Origin: Blepharisma japonicum
Lineage: Eukaryota > Ciliophora > Heterotrichea > Heterotrichida > Blepharismidae
Direction of reading: 5' to 3'
NCBI GenBank assembly: GCA_949751835.1
Contig: CATKHK010000159.1
Location: forward strand, 1-41,747
DNA: 41,747 nucleotides
The notes beneath the pieces were generated by a model. The model made no database searches and had not been told where the DNA came from. It saw only the letters and a program-made list of their open reading frames with translations. A program made the translations under genes and the position numbers. Of the stretch, positions 20,024-30,226 are shown in pieces (positions within the stretch are counted from its first letter, which is position 1; every line of letters starts with the position of its first letter).

Positions 20024-23000
20024 TTAAATTATCTCAATCAAGAAATATATTGCAACAACTAAAAAATTTTTTGCAGAGTCTAAACTAAGAGGTATTAGAG
20101 CAGGGACTGCAAGCGTTTTAATAGTTAATACAACCTCATTTTCTGAAAACTGTGGATTTCCTGGATAATTATTTCCACAGACAACATATACATTATAGTC
20201 TGTAGATCCATTCAATCCACTAATAGTCACATTGGTAGCTACTCTTGCATACATTTTTGAAGAAATAGATGGGACTATTTTATTCTCAGAATCCACCCCT
20301 AATACAACTTGCTGAGGTATTGGCACTGAAGTATTATTTTTATTAGCCACAGCAGTTGTATATATAAATCCATCTTCTTTAAGTGTCGCTGAAATAGTAA
20401 TTTCACTATATTTCCCTGCCGTATAAACTTTAGGGGATATATCATAAATACAAGGTTGGAAATAGACAGCTTGAATTTTTGCTCTAGAAGATTGATTATA
20501 ATAAGGGATGAGGCTGGAAAATGATGGCTGGAGTAGCCTACTAATAATTGTTTGTGGAGTTGGATAGTTTGTGCTTGTTAAATCATCAACAATATAATAA
20601 AGCAAAGTCCCATTAGTTTGTGCAAGTCTTCTTGATCCACTTGATGTAGAAATCAGCCTTGTCTCAGGCAAACTTAATACAGTCCTTAGAGCTGTTTCTA
20701 TAGACTCCACTTGAGATTTTGTTAAATAAGTTTGATTAAAATGAAGCTCAGCCATTGCAGCAGAATACCTAGAATCTGTCACAAACTCACAAGAAGATGC
20801 ATCAGAAGAGATTTTTCCAGTCATATCTTCAAGCCACACATAAAGCACATATGAGGTTTCAGATAAAAGACCATCAATTTCAATATCATTATTAACTCCA
20901 CCAGACAAAATTAAAGACCCAAATACAGTTTTAGTTACATTAGAGCTTAAAACTTGGTTTTTCGTATCTAAAAAGGAAGATTTTGGTGTCCCAAATAGTG
21001 ATAATGAGTAGTAAGCAATGGCTGCCTTATTTGATGAAATAGAAAAGCTTGCAGAGATTTTCCCTGATTTTTCTAAAATAAGAGAATTTATTGAGGGGGA
21101 TATGCTGTCGCTCGAAGTAATGTCAAAAGAAACGCTGGCTGGGATATTTTTGTATATAAATTTGTTTGTACCTGATAAAGAAATAGTTAATAAAGGGACT
21201 CCTGATAGTTTTATATCACTTGATGCTGATATATTGAATTTTTGTATATAAGAATTTGAGGTAAATTGCAGAGTAGAGGGTGAAACAGTTAAGCCAGAGC
21301 TGGTGTATGAAATTCCTAAAGAAACTGATACATCTTCTGTAGGTGCTGCATCAAGAATAAACGATAATGGCAAACTAGTGCCACCAACTGGAACTGATAG
21401 AATTCCACTAATATTTGAGCCTAAATTTCTTAAATGGATTACTCTTAAATAGCTTTCGAAAATGGGTGTATAGAATGGAGATGGCAGTTCTCCACTTATT
21501 GTCCATTGAATTATATAAGTTCCTGGAATTGTCTGATAAGGAACTGAAATTGTAAATGACGCTTTTATTTGTCCTACAGACAATGATACTTGGCTTGGTG
21601 TAAAAATGTAGCCTTCACAGTTAGGTATTAAAATCAAGTCTAAAGCACATGGGTAGTCAAGTGTTATAAAAACTTCTCTAGAAGTCGACCCTGCTTCCAC
21701 ACTGACAATTTCATCAGAATTTATTTTAATTAAAGGCCCTGGGTATATATAATCAAAATCATAATAATTTATATTTTGATAAGTCCGGTCCATAACAGCC
21801 TGATTTACACCATCATAAGTCCTGACTACCAAAGACCCCACTTTTCCTTCATAAAGAGGGTTTGGAATATTTTTAACCGTAATTTCTAAATTCCCAGCAT
21901 ATGCATTGCTGTTTCCTTCAATTTTGATAGTATTATAATATTTTTCTATATATGGTGCTCCATTTTGCCAGAAATTACTTGTGGTGCATTCGGGGTTTGC
22001 ATTATCAAGGGAATACTGGCTTGGAAAATCCACCAAGATTTCGCCTCCATTTTCTTGGCTAGGGACTATATCATTAAAAGTGATATCTAAAGTAAAACTA
22101 TTAGAGTACCTTGTATATAAATTTAAGCTGAATAAAGAGTCTAGGAGCATTATACTAGGAGACTCATATATTAAAACAGGCCCTGCTTTGTCGTTATATT
22201 GAATTCATGTATTTTCGCTTATTACTCCTACCTTAAAATAATCAGTTTTAGCTGAAGTGTAGGAAGGGTTAATAATTCCATATAGAGAAATATTAATTTT
22301 GCATGATGGGCAATAGGTGTAATCAGAGGCCAAAGTTATTAAAATTTCGTGGTCATTTGAGCTGTCACAAGACATATCATAGGATCCTGAACATTTTATA
22401 GAATTTCCAAGCCAATTGTCATAAGAAATTGGGAATATTATAGAAATGCTATAATCTGTAGTAAAACTTGCAGAAGGTAAAATATAAAATTCATAAGTAG
22501 CGATTTCACCTTCATTTTTAGGGTAAAAAACTATATCAGATATAGACAAAGCGTTTGGATCTCCCACTATTTTAGCTGAAAAAGTGCTTGGTAGCGTAGT
22601 ATCTAAAGTGACACCATTAAACTCTGTATGCACATAAAATGGTGAAAAAGTCCCTTGGTCAGGGTTTTGTATTTGTCTTACCCTTATAATAAAATTTCCT
22701 TCAATTTTGCTTGCTGTTACTGCTATAATTTCTGCACCATTCATAGTGCAAGATTTTAAAATTCCACTATCTAAAATGCATGATAAAGGTGACGGAAATA
22801 CTGCATATTGGCTTGGAAAATGTATATGAATAGATCCTCCTATAGGAATATAATTTGTCACTGTGCAAGAAAACATATAATCTGCATATAAATATCTATT
22901 GCTCGGAAATGGGCTTAAATCTGCACAAAATAACTCCCCAGCAGTAAATTGGGTATCAAAATTTAATTCGGGTATAGAATTAAAGCTATCAATTGTGTAT

Positions 23001-25945
23001 CCCTCATTAGTTTGTGTTTTAACTGAAAATGTGCCTGAGCTTGAAGGATTCGTGAAGCCAAAAATAATGATGTTTATGTATGATTTTTCTGGGAGACTTA
23101 AAAAGTTTGAAATTGTTATGGTAGTTGTGGAGGCCGCACAGGAAATCCCTGCATCAGAAGCTTGAAACAGTCCAATATATGAGCATATTAATCCTGGGCT
23201 TAGACTAGTCAAAGTGTACATATTTGAAAAATTTATAAAAATTTTCGAGTTTTCAGGAAGTTTATTTAAGGTTTGCAATTTAAATGTATATGTAACTCCA
23301 GCTGAGCCTTTTAGTAAATTGTCAACTTCTAAAATTGCTTTTAAAAGAGTTCCTTCTGTTAATGCTGGGATATATGTGGACTCGGTGACTATATTTTCAG
23401 CTTGGCTATTTTGGCATGCATATATAATTATCCCATCATGACCTGCTGATACTGATCCTGGATTTTTTAGTCCTGATATGCTTAAAGTGTGAGTAGATAC
23501 TGATAAGGCTGAACTTTTTATATAAATCATATTTGAAGCGCTGAAGCAAAAACATGTTTTTGAATTATTATCTAATTTACATGATATTGAATCAGTACAA
23601 TAGCCTTCTCCATGTGCAGGGCTTATCCTCAGCAAAATTGCTGAGTTTGGACCTGTTGCAGTTCCTGTTGAAATTGTAAAACTTGTTATAGCCAATTCAC
23701 TAGCTGCGAATAAGTTTAAATTTGATAAAGTAATAGTTGCGCTATCAGTTGATGACTGTGTAGGGTTACTTCCTCCCAGATAGCTAACACTATCTCTATT
23801 TAAAGTGATTGTTTTATAATTGCTTCTTAAATATGCTGCTATAAATCCTGTTGATGATGCTGCAGATTGTGAATATTTTATATTAGGGAACATAAATTCT
23901 ACAGAAATCCCTGAGCTTATTTGACTGTAACCTGATATCCTGATTACTACATCATTTGAGGCTCCAGCTGAAGCTGGCACTTGTGCTAAATAGCAATTAA
24001 TTTGCTTTTGAGGGCTTTTGCATTCTATTAATGACTCTTGAGAGACTCCAAGACCTAAGTCAGTTCTAAATAATAAATTCGTTGAGTCCTTTGTGGGAAC
24101 TGAAATTTCAATATAGCTATAGCTATTTGTTAAATCGTCAGGGATTACTGCTGACGGGATATTTACAGATGGGCTTATAGTAAAGCTTAAAAGTGTAGGG
24201 GTATCTTTAACTGTATGGACAGGCAAGAAACTAGAAGAAGTAAATACTGGATACGTAATTTGGACTATTACGGACCCAGTTTCTAATAAAAGAAAATTTT
24301 GGTCATAGGACTGGACGTCTATATAATAGTATCCTTCATATTGTGGGTTTCTTAGGACTGAAGAAATAGCTATTACTGAGTCATGAAATGAAAGAAAGTC
24401 TCCTGAGCCTGCAGGGTAGGTAGAAGTGCTTGCAAAAAGCCTAACTTTTATTGTGGTACCTGTAGAAGTGCATGATAAAGAATTATCAGTTGCTACGTTT
24501 TTAGGGGTGATTTGGCAATTAGAATTTGTGAGGCTCCCAATAGTAAAATCACTTGGAAACGTAAAAAGCACATATCCTTGGTTTGGGATCAATATATTAG
24601 GGATTATTGTAAACGTCGCTGTTTGGACGCTATTTGGTGTATTTGTCATACTTAAAGAAACTCCTAGTGAAGTATAACTAGAAATAACAGTTTTTGCGTC
24701 AGATAAATTCTGGTCTATTATATTCCCATTTCCATCAAGGGTAGATATAGCAATTGCTTTTGTGGCTCCTGAGTTCGGCAAATTTGTTAATTGGAGTGTT
24801 AATGATATTTCTTGAGACTTAGCAGCTTGAAAATTTGTTATTGTCAATATTTTAGTACTTGTGGAGTATGATAAAGTGATGGTCTGGAACTGAGAAATAT
24901 CGATAAGCCCATAATTCATATACAAAATATTGCTCCCATCACAATTGAAATTTGAGCTAAATTCAAGAGTAATTGACCCGCCCAATGGTATAGAATGGGC
25001 AGGGGTAAATTTTAGTGTATAGAGCTGAGTTTTTCCACGTGAAGCTATAAAAGAGTTATTGGGAGTTAAAGATATGCTGGTTATATCTCCAGCTGCTATA
25101 GATACACCTGGGATATTTATTGCTTTGTCTATAATAGAATTTGTTTTTGTGGTCCCTGCTTCTATGCTAAAACTCCCAGTTGTCTGGACATACCCAGGAT
25201 TTGTTGCAGAAATGCTTATTGATATATAAGAACTTCCTGAAATATCAACAGGCAGCTCATTAAGCGTCACCTCATTCTTAGAAACCACACAATAATTGTT
25301 AGCTTGAGCCAATTTCCCATTAATTTTTAAATTTGTGCAGCTTGGAATATTGCTTATAATAAAACCATCAGGGAACGTAAATTTCATTCAATTTCCTTTC
25401 TGTAAGCTAGTCTGAGTTTTAAAGCTGAATAAATAATTTGTCGAGGAATTTACCTTTGAGCTTCCATTAGTGTCTACTGCTACCTGAGTAGACGTCAAAA
25501 CTCCAGGAGAAGGAGAAATTCCAATAACCCCAAACACAGAATTGCGTTGGGTTAAATATTGAGATGAATAAGAAGAAATTTGAAAAGGCCCTGTCCCTCC
25601 AGATGTAGAAGGATTAAGAATGCTATAAACTGTAACTAAGGTAAAGCTTTGGGTAGATATTGGTTTATTAATTGTAAGGGTAACTTGGAGATTTGAAATA
25701 GTGCATGGCATGCTACAGGTGACTGCAGTAGTAAGAGATGAAGAATATTGTCTAGGAAAATCAATAATGATAAAATCTCCAATAAGAACTTGCCTTGACA
25801 GTTGAAATGTAAATGTATAGTCTGCATATTCATTGGCATTGTTTTTAGATGGGTTTATGGGTAAAATATCAGCCGGATTAATAGTGCCAATAGAGTTGAA
25901 TGATCTTCCTCATGCTTGGAAAATTGTAAAGAAAAATATGAGCAT
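20024..25945 (-). CDS. Large repeat-rich cell-surface protein (1973 aa)
   Basis: Three standard-code frames are one gene with UGA as Trp (UGA in QAWGRS near the start, at 25388-25390 and at 22202-22204). ATG 25943-25945, stop TAA 20024-20026. The N-terminus (MLIFFFTIFQAW) looks like a signal peptide. The C-terminus ends in a bare hydrophobic segment (FLVVAIYFLIEII) after small residues, as in a GPI-anchored or tail-membrane protein. At least seven copies of a beta-rich unit occur, each with an aromatic strand, Ile-Pro-x-Gly-Gly or a variant, a strand like SIHIHFPSQY, and a Cys 10-15 residues later. The C-terminal third resembles fibronectin-like modules (LSETSYVLYVWLED, GLNGSTDYNVYVVCG). Likely a surface-coat, adhesion or mating-type-exposed protein; exact role unknown. 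Confidence 0.8.
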
Positions 25946-25972
25946 TATTATTAAAGATTAATTAATTTAAGC

Positions 25973-26743
25973 TTAGTGCTTGGATTTCTTTTTCTTTTTG
26001 TCAAGCTTTAAGTCGACTTTCTTTTTATCAGGCCAGAATTTTGCACAAATTTTGATTGGCTCAAAAATATTTGCGGCAAAAGCTGCTTTGCCCACAACAT
26101 GAGTTTTTGCCATTTCGTCTGTGGCAAACCTTTCTGAGAGCCCTTTAATAGCAGTGTTTAAATTTTCGATAACTTCTTTAGTTTCTTCCAAGACCTTTTT
26201 TACCCCAGATAACCTATTGCAATTAACCGCGATGCATTTAGTGGCTCTTAGCTTGTCCATAGGACCAAGAGATTCCATCCCGCTTTTAGCCTCTTCAGGG
26301 AAATTTGGAATTCTTTCAATGATATCATTAAGTTGAGGTCTCAATTCTTCAAGTCTGTTAGGTGCTGTTTCTAAAGTTTCCACAAGGTCATTCCATCTGT
26401 CAACAATTCCATAATGATCACTCTTCAAGCCTTGTTTATCTACTTCTATATACGGTTTGTAGTCAACAAGCCTTAGATGAATTTTTTCAAAATCCCCATC
26501 AGTTGAAGCTGAATAGCAATAAAGCATCATCGTAAGCGCATCACTAAAAGTTTGATGCTTTATCACATGAGCTCCTGCAGCTCTTGTAAAGTACTTAATG
26601 GTCCTTTTAAGTGATTTAGAAACATTGTGGAGGTTCTGAATTGGGTCTTTGACACTGTAAAACATATCATCAACAACTGCAATTTTGCATCATTCTAAGT
26701 TAAGATTGACGCTCTTCTTCTTTTTACTGTGGCGGCCACCCAT
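25973..26743 (-). CDS. Myristoylated paralog A of an uncharacterised 256-aa family
   Basis: With UGA as Trp (LEWCK) the frame extends up to the ATG at 26741-26743, giving MGGRHSKKKKS, a myristoylation signal with a Lys patch, and a length of 256 aa, identical to its neighbour. Shared core with paralog B: MLYCYSASTDGDF, KPYI.V...GLK..H, WND, IP.FP..AKS, KFWPD and a Lys-rich end. The rest is amphipathic helix (about 120-230). No cysteine-protease, kinase or lipid-binding signature seen. Probably held on the inner face of a membrane by acyl chain plus basic residues. Ends 27 bp before the start of the co-directional surface-protein gene. Confidence 0.72.
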
Positions 26744-27060
26744 TAGATTTAGATTATAATAGCGATAATTAAGTCAACTGATTATTGATTAAATTGATAA
26801 AATTTTAATCAATGGTATAGATGGTGAATTGTTTATCATTATTGGTGAAATAATAAATAATTATTTTAGTGCTAGGGTGTTATAAAATAAAAACTCCTTG
26901 ACTTATCGGAAATGCTCAGAAATGTAAATTTTATATTGATTAAAATTGTTTGAGCATCCATATATGAAAGCAAACAATTTATATGACTAATAAGATTAAA
27001 CCAAACACATGCGCAATTATTTCGATAAATATTGAATAAACTTATTGGCATTAAGCCTAT
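26744..27060. other. Spacer between tandem paralogs
   Basis: 317 bp, AT-rich, upstream of paralog A and downstream of paralog B. No open frame or motif seen. Confidence 0.6.
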
Positions 27061-27831
27061 TTACTTTTTCTTTGGTTTTGGAGGTTTGTCCAAGCTGAGA
27101 TCAATCTTAGTAGGATCTGGCCAGAATTTTCTTATGATATCTTTTGGCTCATAAACTTTGTCTTTATGAGCATCCTTTCCAATCTTTTCTATCTTTTCAC
27201 GTTCTTCCCTTCCACATTTGTTCGCAAAGCTTGCTGCTGCTTGAGAAACCTCAGTAATTGTTTTCTGAAACTCATTCAGGATTTTGCTAGCAGCAGTGAG
27301 CCTAGATACATTTGTAGCACTGCACTTTAATCCTTTAGCTTTGTCCATGAAATCTGCGTTTTCTAATGCACTTTTGGCTTGGTTAGGAAAATCAGGGATT
27401 TTTTCGAAGAATTCTTTTAATTGTCCTGGAAGCTCGGCTGCTTTTGCTACGGATTCTTCGATTGCTTCTAGCATGTCATTCCAGGCATCTGCGATAATAT
27501 GATGTTCAGTCTTGAGACCGTGCCTTTCTATATTCACATATGGCTTTTCTGTTGTAATTTCCAGATTGATTTTGCTGAAATCACCATCAGTTGACGCCGA
27601 ATAACAGTAGAGCATTGAATCCAACGCGTCTTTAAATGTAGCGTCTTTGATGATGTGGCAGCCAGTTGCCTTTTTAAGCTTTTTGATATGTTTGTTGAGT
27701 TTATGACTAACCTTGTCAAGAGTTGCAAGAGGCTCTGCTGCTGCACTGAACATGTTATCGATATCTACAAGACCGCAGACCTCCATTTCGATGTTGATTT
27801 TAGTTTTCTTCTTGCTTCCACCACAGCCCAT
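27061..27831 (-). CDS. Myristoylated paralog B of an uncharacterised 256-aa family
   Basis: ATG at 27829-27831, TAA-type stop at 27061-27063, no UGA needed. Starts MGCGGSKKKTK: Gly2 for myristate, Cys3 for palmitate, then a Lys cluster. Aligns end to end with paralog A (same length; motifs MLYCYSASTDGDF, KPYVNIERHGLKTEHH, AWNDM, IPDFPNQAKSA, KFWPDPTKIDLSLDK). A tandem duplication in the same orientation is the simplest origin. Predicted peripheral inner-leaflet protein. Function unknown; no named domain recognised. Confidence 0.75.
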   Translation of the reverse strand: MGCGGSKKKTKINIEMEVCGLVDIDNMFSAAAEPLATLDKVSHKLNKHIKKLKKATGCHIIKDATFKDALDSMLYCYSASTDGDFSKINLEITTEKPYVNIERHGLKTEHHIIADAWNDMLEAIEESVAKAAELPGQLKEFFEKIPDFPNQAKSALENADFMDKAKGLKCSATNVSRLTAASKILNEFQKTITEVSQAAASFANKCGREEREKIEKIGKDAHKDKVYEPKDIIRKFWPDPTKIDLSLDKPPKPKKK

Positions 27832-28892
27832 GGCTATTAATTATTATTACGATTTGTATAACTGCCCAAAAAATCCTTAAATATGGATTATCGCTGAGGA
27901 ACTGTTTTTAAGCTTATCAAGCCTATAGAATTTGAATTTGAGGAAATTAGATAAATCTGATTAAGCTTATATTAGGAAACTATAGTTTAAATATTATTAG
28001 TAATCAAAATATTCTTTACATTTATTATAAAAAAAAGCAAATCAGAAAATACAAATAATCAAAAAATTACTTGCTGGGAACTGAAAATTTTTGGCTTTTT
28101 CATTTCAATAATTTAGCAAGATAAACTTAAGGCTTCTACTTGGATAGAAATTGGAATTTTCTAGCTAAATTTTAGTTGTCATTACTAATGCTTATTGAAT
28201 TATTTTATGATTAATATTATACATATTCACCAATTTTCGGTAGAAATCACTTACTAATGCACACTTAAATAGAGTTTATGAATATATTTTTATATCAAAT
28301 TTTTATTCTTCTAATCTTTGGTCACAAAATTTTCTTATCAAAATATTCTGATAAAGGTCTATTTCATTATTCGACCTATTAAAATAAAATTTTTGAAGAT
28401 TAAATGAATAACTAAACATTTGTATTATTATTGTCAGTTTAAATATTGCACGTTCAATAAATTGCTGTAGTGATGGTATTTTTGATAGATCAATTAAAAA
28501 TATTTGGAAACGCATCAAAAGTCTTTATATTTTTAAAATTTTTGTAGCGTGTTTAGTAAATTCATGATGATCTGTGTAATAATTTATATATATTGCTATC
28601 GTTTTATCTTTAATTATTATAATAATGGAATTAAATTCAAATGATTAGCTGCATTTCTATATACAATATAAAAATTGGATAGTGACTACTAATATTTTTT
28701 CAAAAAACTGTTTCGAAATTTATAAAATATTTTCACATTCAAATATTTTAATCATAAATCTTTTAGTGTAGAATGAACATAAAACGCTTTACTTAAATAC
28801 ATATTCTACCCTTATATATAAACAAAATCGTCTTAATGAAAACACAAAATACGGATTTCTCTTTAAGGTTTAAATTATCAACAAGCATTTTT
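27832..28892. other. AT-rich spacer
   Basis: About 1.06 kb. The only frame of note is a 71-codon minus-strand one at 28303-28518 (MMRFQIFLIDL start, TAA end), hydrophobic at first then Asn/Lys-rich. Its composition matches the spacer, so I do not call it a gene. Confidence 0.5.
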
Positions 28893-30110
28893 TTAAATTA
28901 TTAAAGGCTCCATCATCGGTCCTTGCTGCACTTGACTTGACTCACAAGGTCCTAACATTACACAGAATATTTTCATCAAAAAGAAAAACATCCCAACCGC
29001 CGGAGACAACACAAAAGACAATATCAATACAGTCAAGAATAAAACCTCCATTAAAAACCCAAATATCAGAATAAAAGGTGTAAATAAACATTTCCTCTTA
29101 CAAGAGTAATATCTACCTTCAAATGTTATCTTAAACGCTAAAAAGTGGCCACAAAATACCATGATAAGTATGACAGCTATTGGGGACAAAATTATCAAAA
29201 GCAGATATAATAAAAACCTATGTGAAAATAAAAATTTGAGACAGCCTGGCAGCCCAGTTGGATCAAGAAATCCTTGGCTTCTTTCAATATAATTATAAAG
29301 AACAGCAGCTGCAAAAAGATACCAGAATGGAAACAGCATGATCATAAAAATTATATGCCAATACAAATCCAGTTTGCTTCGCCCAAACATACATTTAAAT
29401 TCGCTATGCTGTGCTACAGGATTTCCACAGTTCCAGCACCAATAATACCCACATTTGATGCAAGTCATATGTGAGCATCCTCCATTTTTCTCAACCCTCC
29501 AAAAGCATTTAGGACAAGCTTTTGCATTTCTTTGAGAGGCCCATCGTTCGAATTTTTTATCAGTTTTGCACTTTTTCCTGCCATGCCAAATTTGATTGCA
29601 TTTTGCACAAAAATAATTATGACATATATTGCATTGGAGCTTTAATTTTCCGCCTCCAATTGTGTCGTAGCCTTCACAGTTAGGATAAGGGCACCATTTA
29701 AGATTTGGGTCATTTTGAAGCTTTTTTCTTTTAATAAGTTTATCATACAGTTCTAATCTTTCTCCAAATAAAAGTTGTCGGATAATGCTATCAGGGAAAA
29801 AATCATTGCAAGTATAGTCGCAGCATTTTATTTTGTCAATTTGGCCTTCATGGACTTGCAGATCTAAGTACTGGTCGAAGCAAGATTTGCAAAAGGTGTG
29901 ATTGCATGGTATAAGCTTAATAAACTCTGATCTGATTTCAAAGCATATAGGGCATTGTTTTTCTTCAGTAGTTTCAGATTCTATGCTTGTTACTGAGCCT
30001 AAAGGAATTATTGCCTGCACTGCTTCTCTTATGTCTTCACTACTGTCATAGATTAAATCTTCTGACCAACTTCTCTCTTCATTCTGTGGAATATCACTAT
30101 ATATACTCAT
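28893..30110 (-). CDS. RBR-type E3 ubiquitin ligase with membrane segments (405 aa)
   Basis: Complete RING1-IBR-RING2 module. RING1 (about residues 53-100) has CPICFE and CNHTFCKSC. The IBR (about 140-190) has CPYPNCEG, CNICHNYFCAKC and WHGRKKC. RING2 (about 198-240) has CPKCFWRVEKNGGCSHMTC and CWNCG. The Cys in KNGGC is the position of the catalytic thioester Cys of parkin-like ligases. Three to four hydrophobic helices follow (about 250-275, 290-330, 345-390), as in RNF19/RNF144-type ligases anchored in membranes. Known mechanism: E2-ubiquitin binds RING1 and ubiquitin passes to the RING2 Cys. All nine Trp are UGG. Divergent from the coiled-coil gene 116 bp away. Confidence 0.93.
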   Translation of the reverse strand: MSIYSDIPQNEERSWSEDLIYDSSEDIREAVQAIIPLGSVTSIESETTEEKQCPICFEIRSEFIKLIPCNHTFCKSCFDQYLDLQVHEGQIDKIKCCDYTCNDFFPDSIIRQLLFGERLELYDKLIKRKKLQNDPNLKWCPYPNCEGYDTIGGGKLKLQCNICHNYFCAKCNQIWHGRKKCKTDKKFERWASQRNAKACPKCFWRVEKNGGCSHMTCIKCGYYWCWNCGNPVAQHSEFKCMFGRSKLDLYWHIIFMIMLFPFWYLFAAAVLYNYIERSQGFLDPTGLPGCLKFLFSHRFLLYLLLIILSPIAVILIMVFCGHFLAFKITFEGRYYSCKRKCLFTPFILIFGFLMEVLFLTVLILSFVLSPAVGMFFFLMKIFCVMLGPCESSQVQQGPMMEPLII

Positions 30111-30226
30111 TTTTGCTTTGAATATTTTTAATCAGATACAATTGGAATAGTTAATTCTTAATGAAAAAACTTATTACGATATTCAAAATAATTTATTTGA
30201 ATTAGAAGTGCAACATAATTTCGAAA

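Noticed and set aside
28303-28518. Candidate 71-residue minus-strand gene
   Set aside because: Composition equals that of the AT-rich spacer, with no motif; such lengths arise by chance there.
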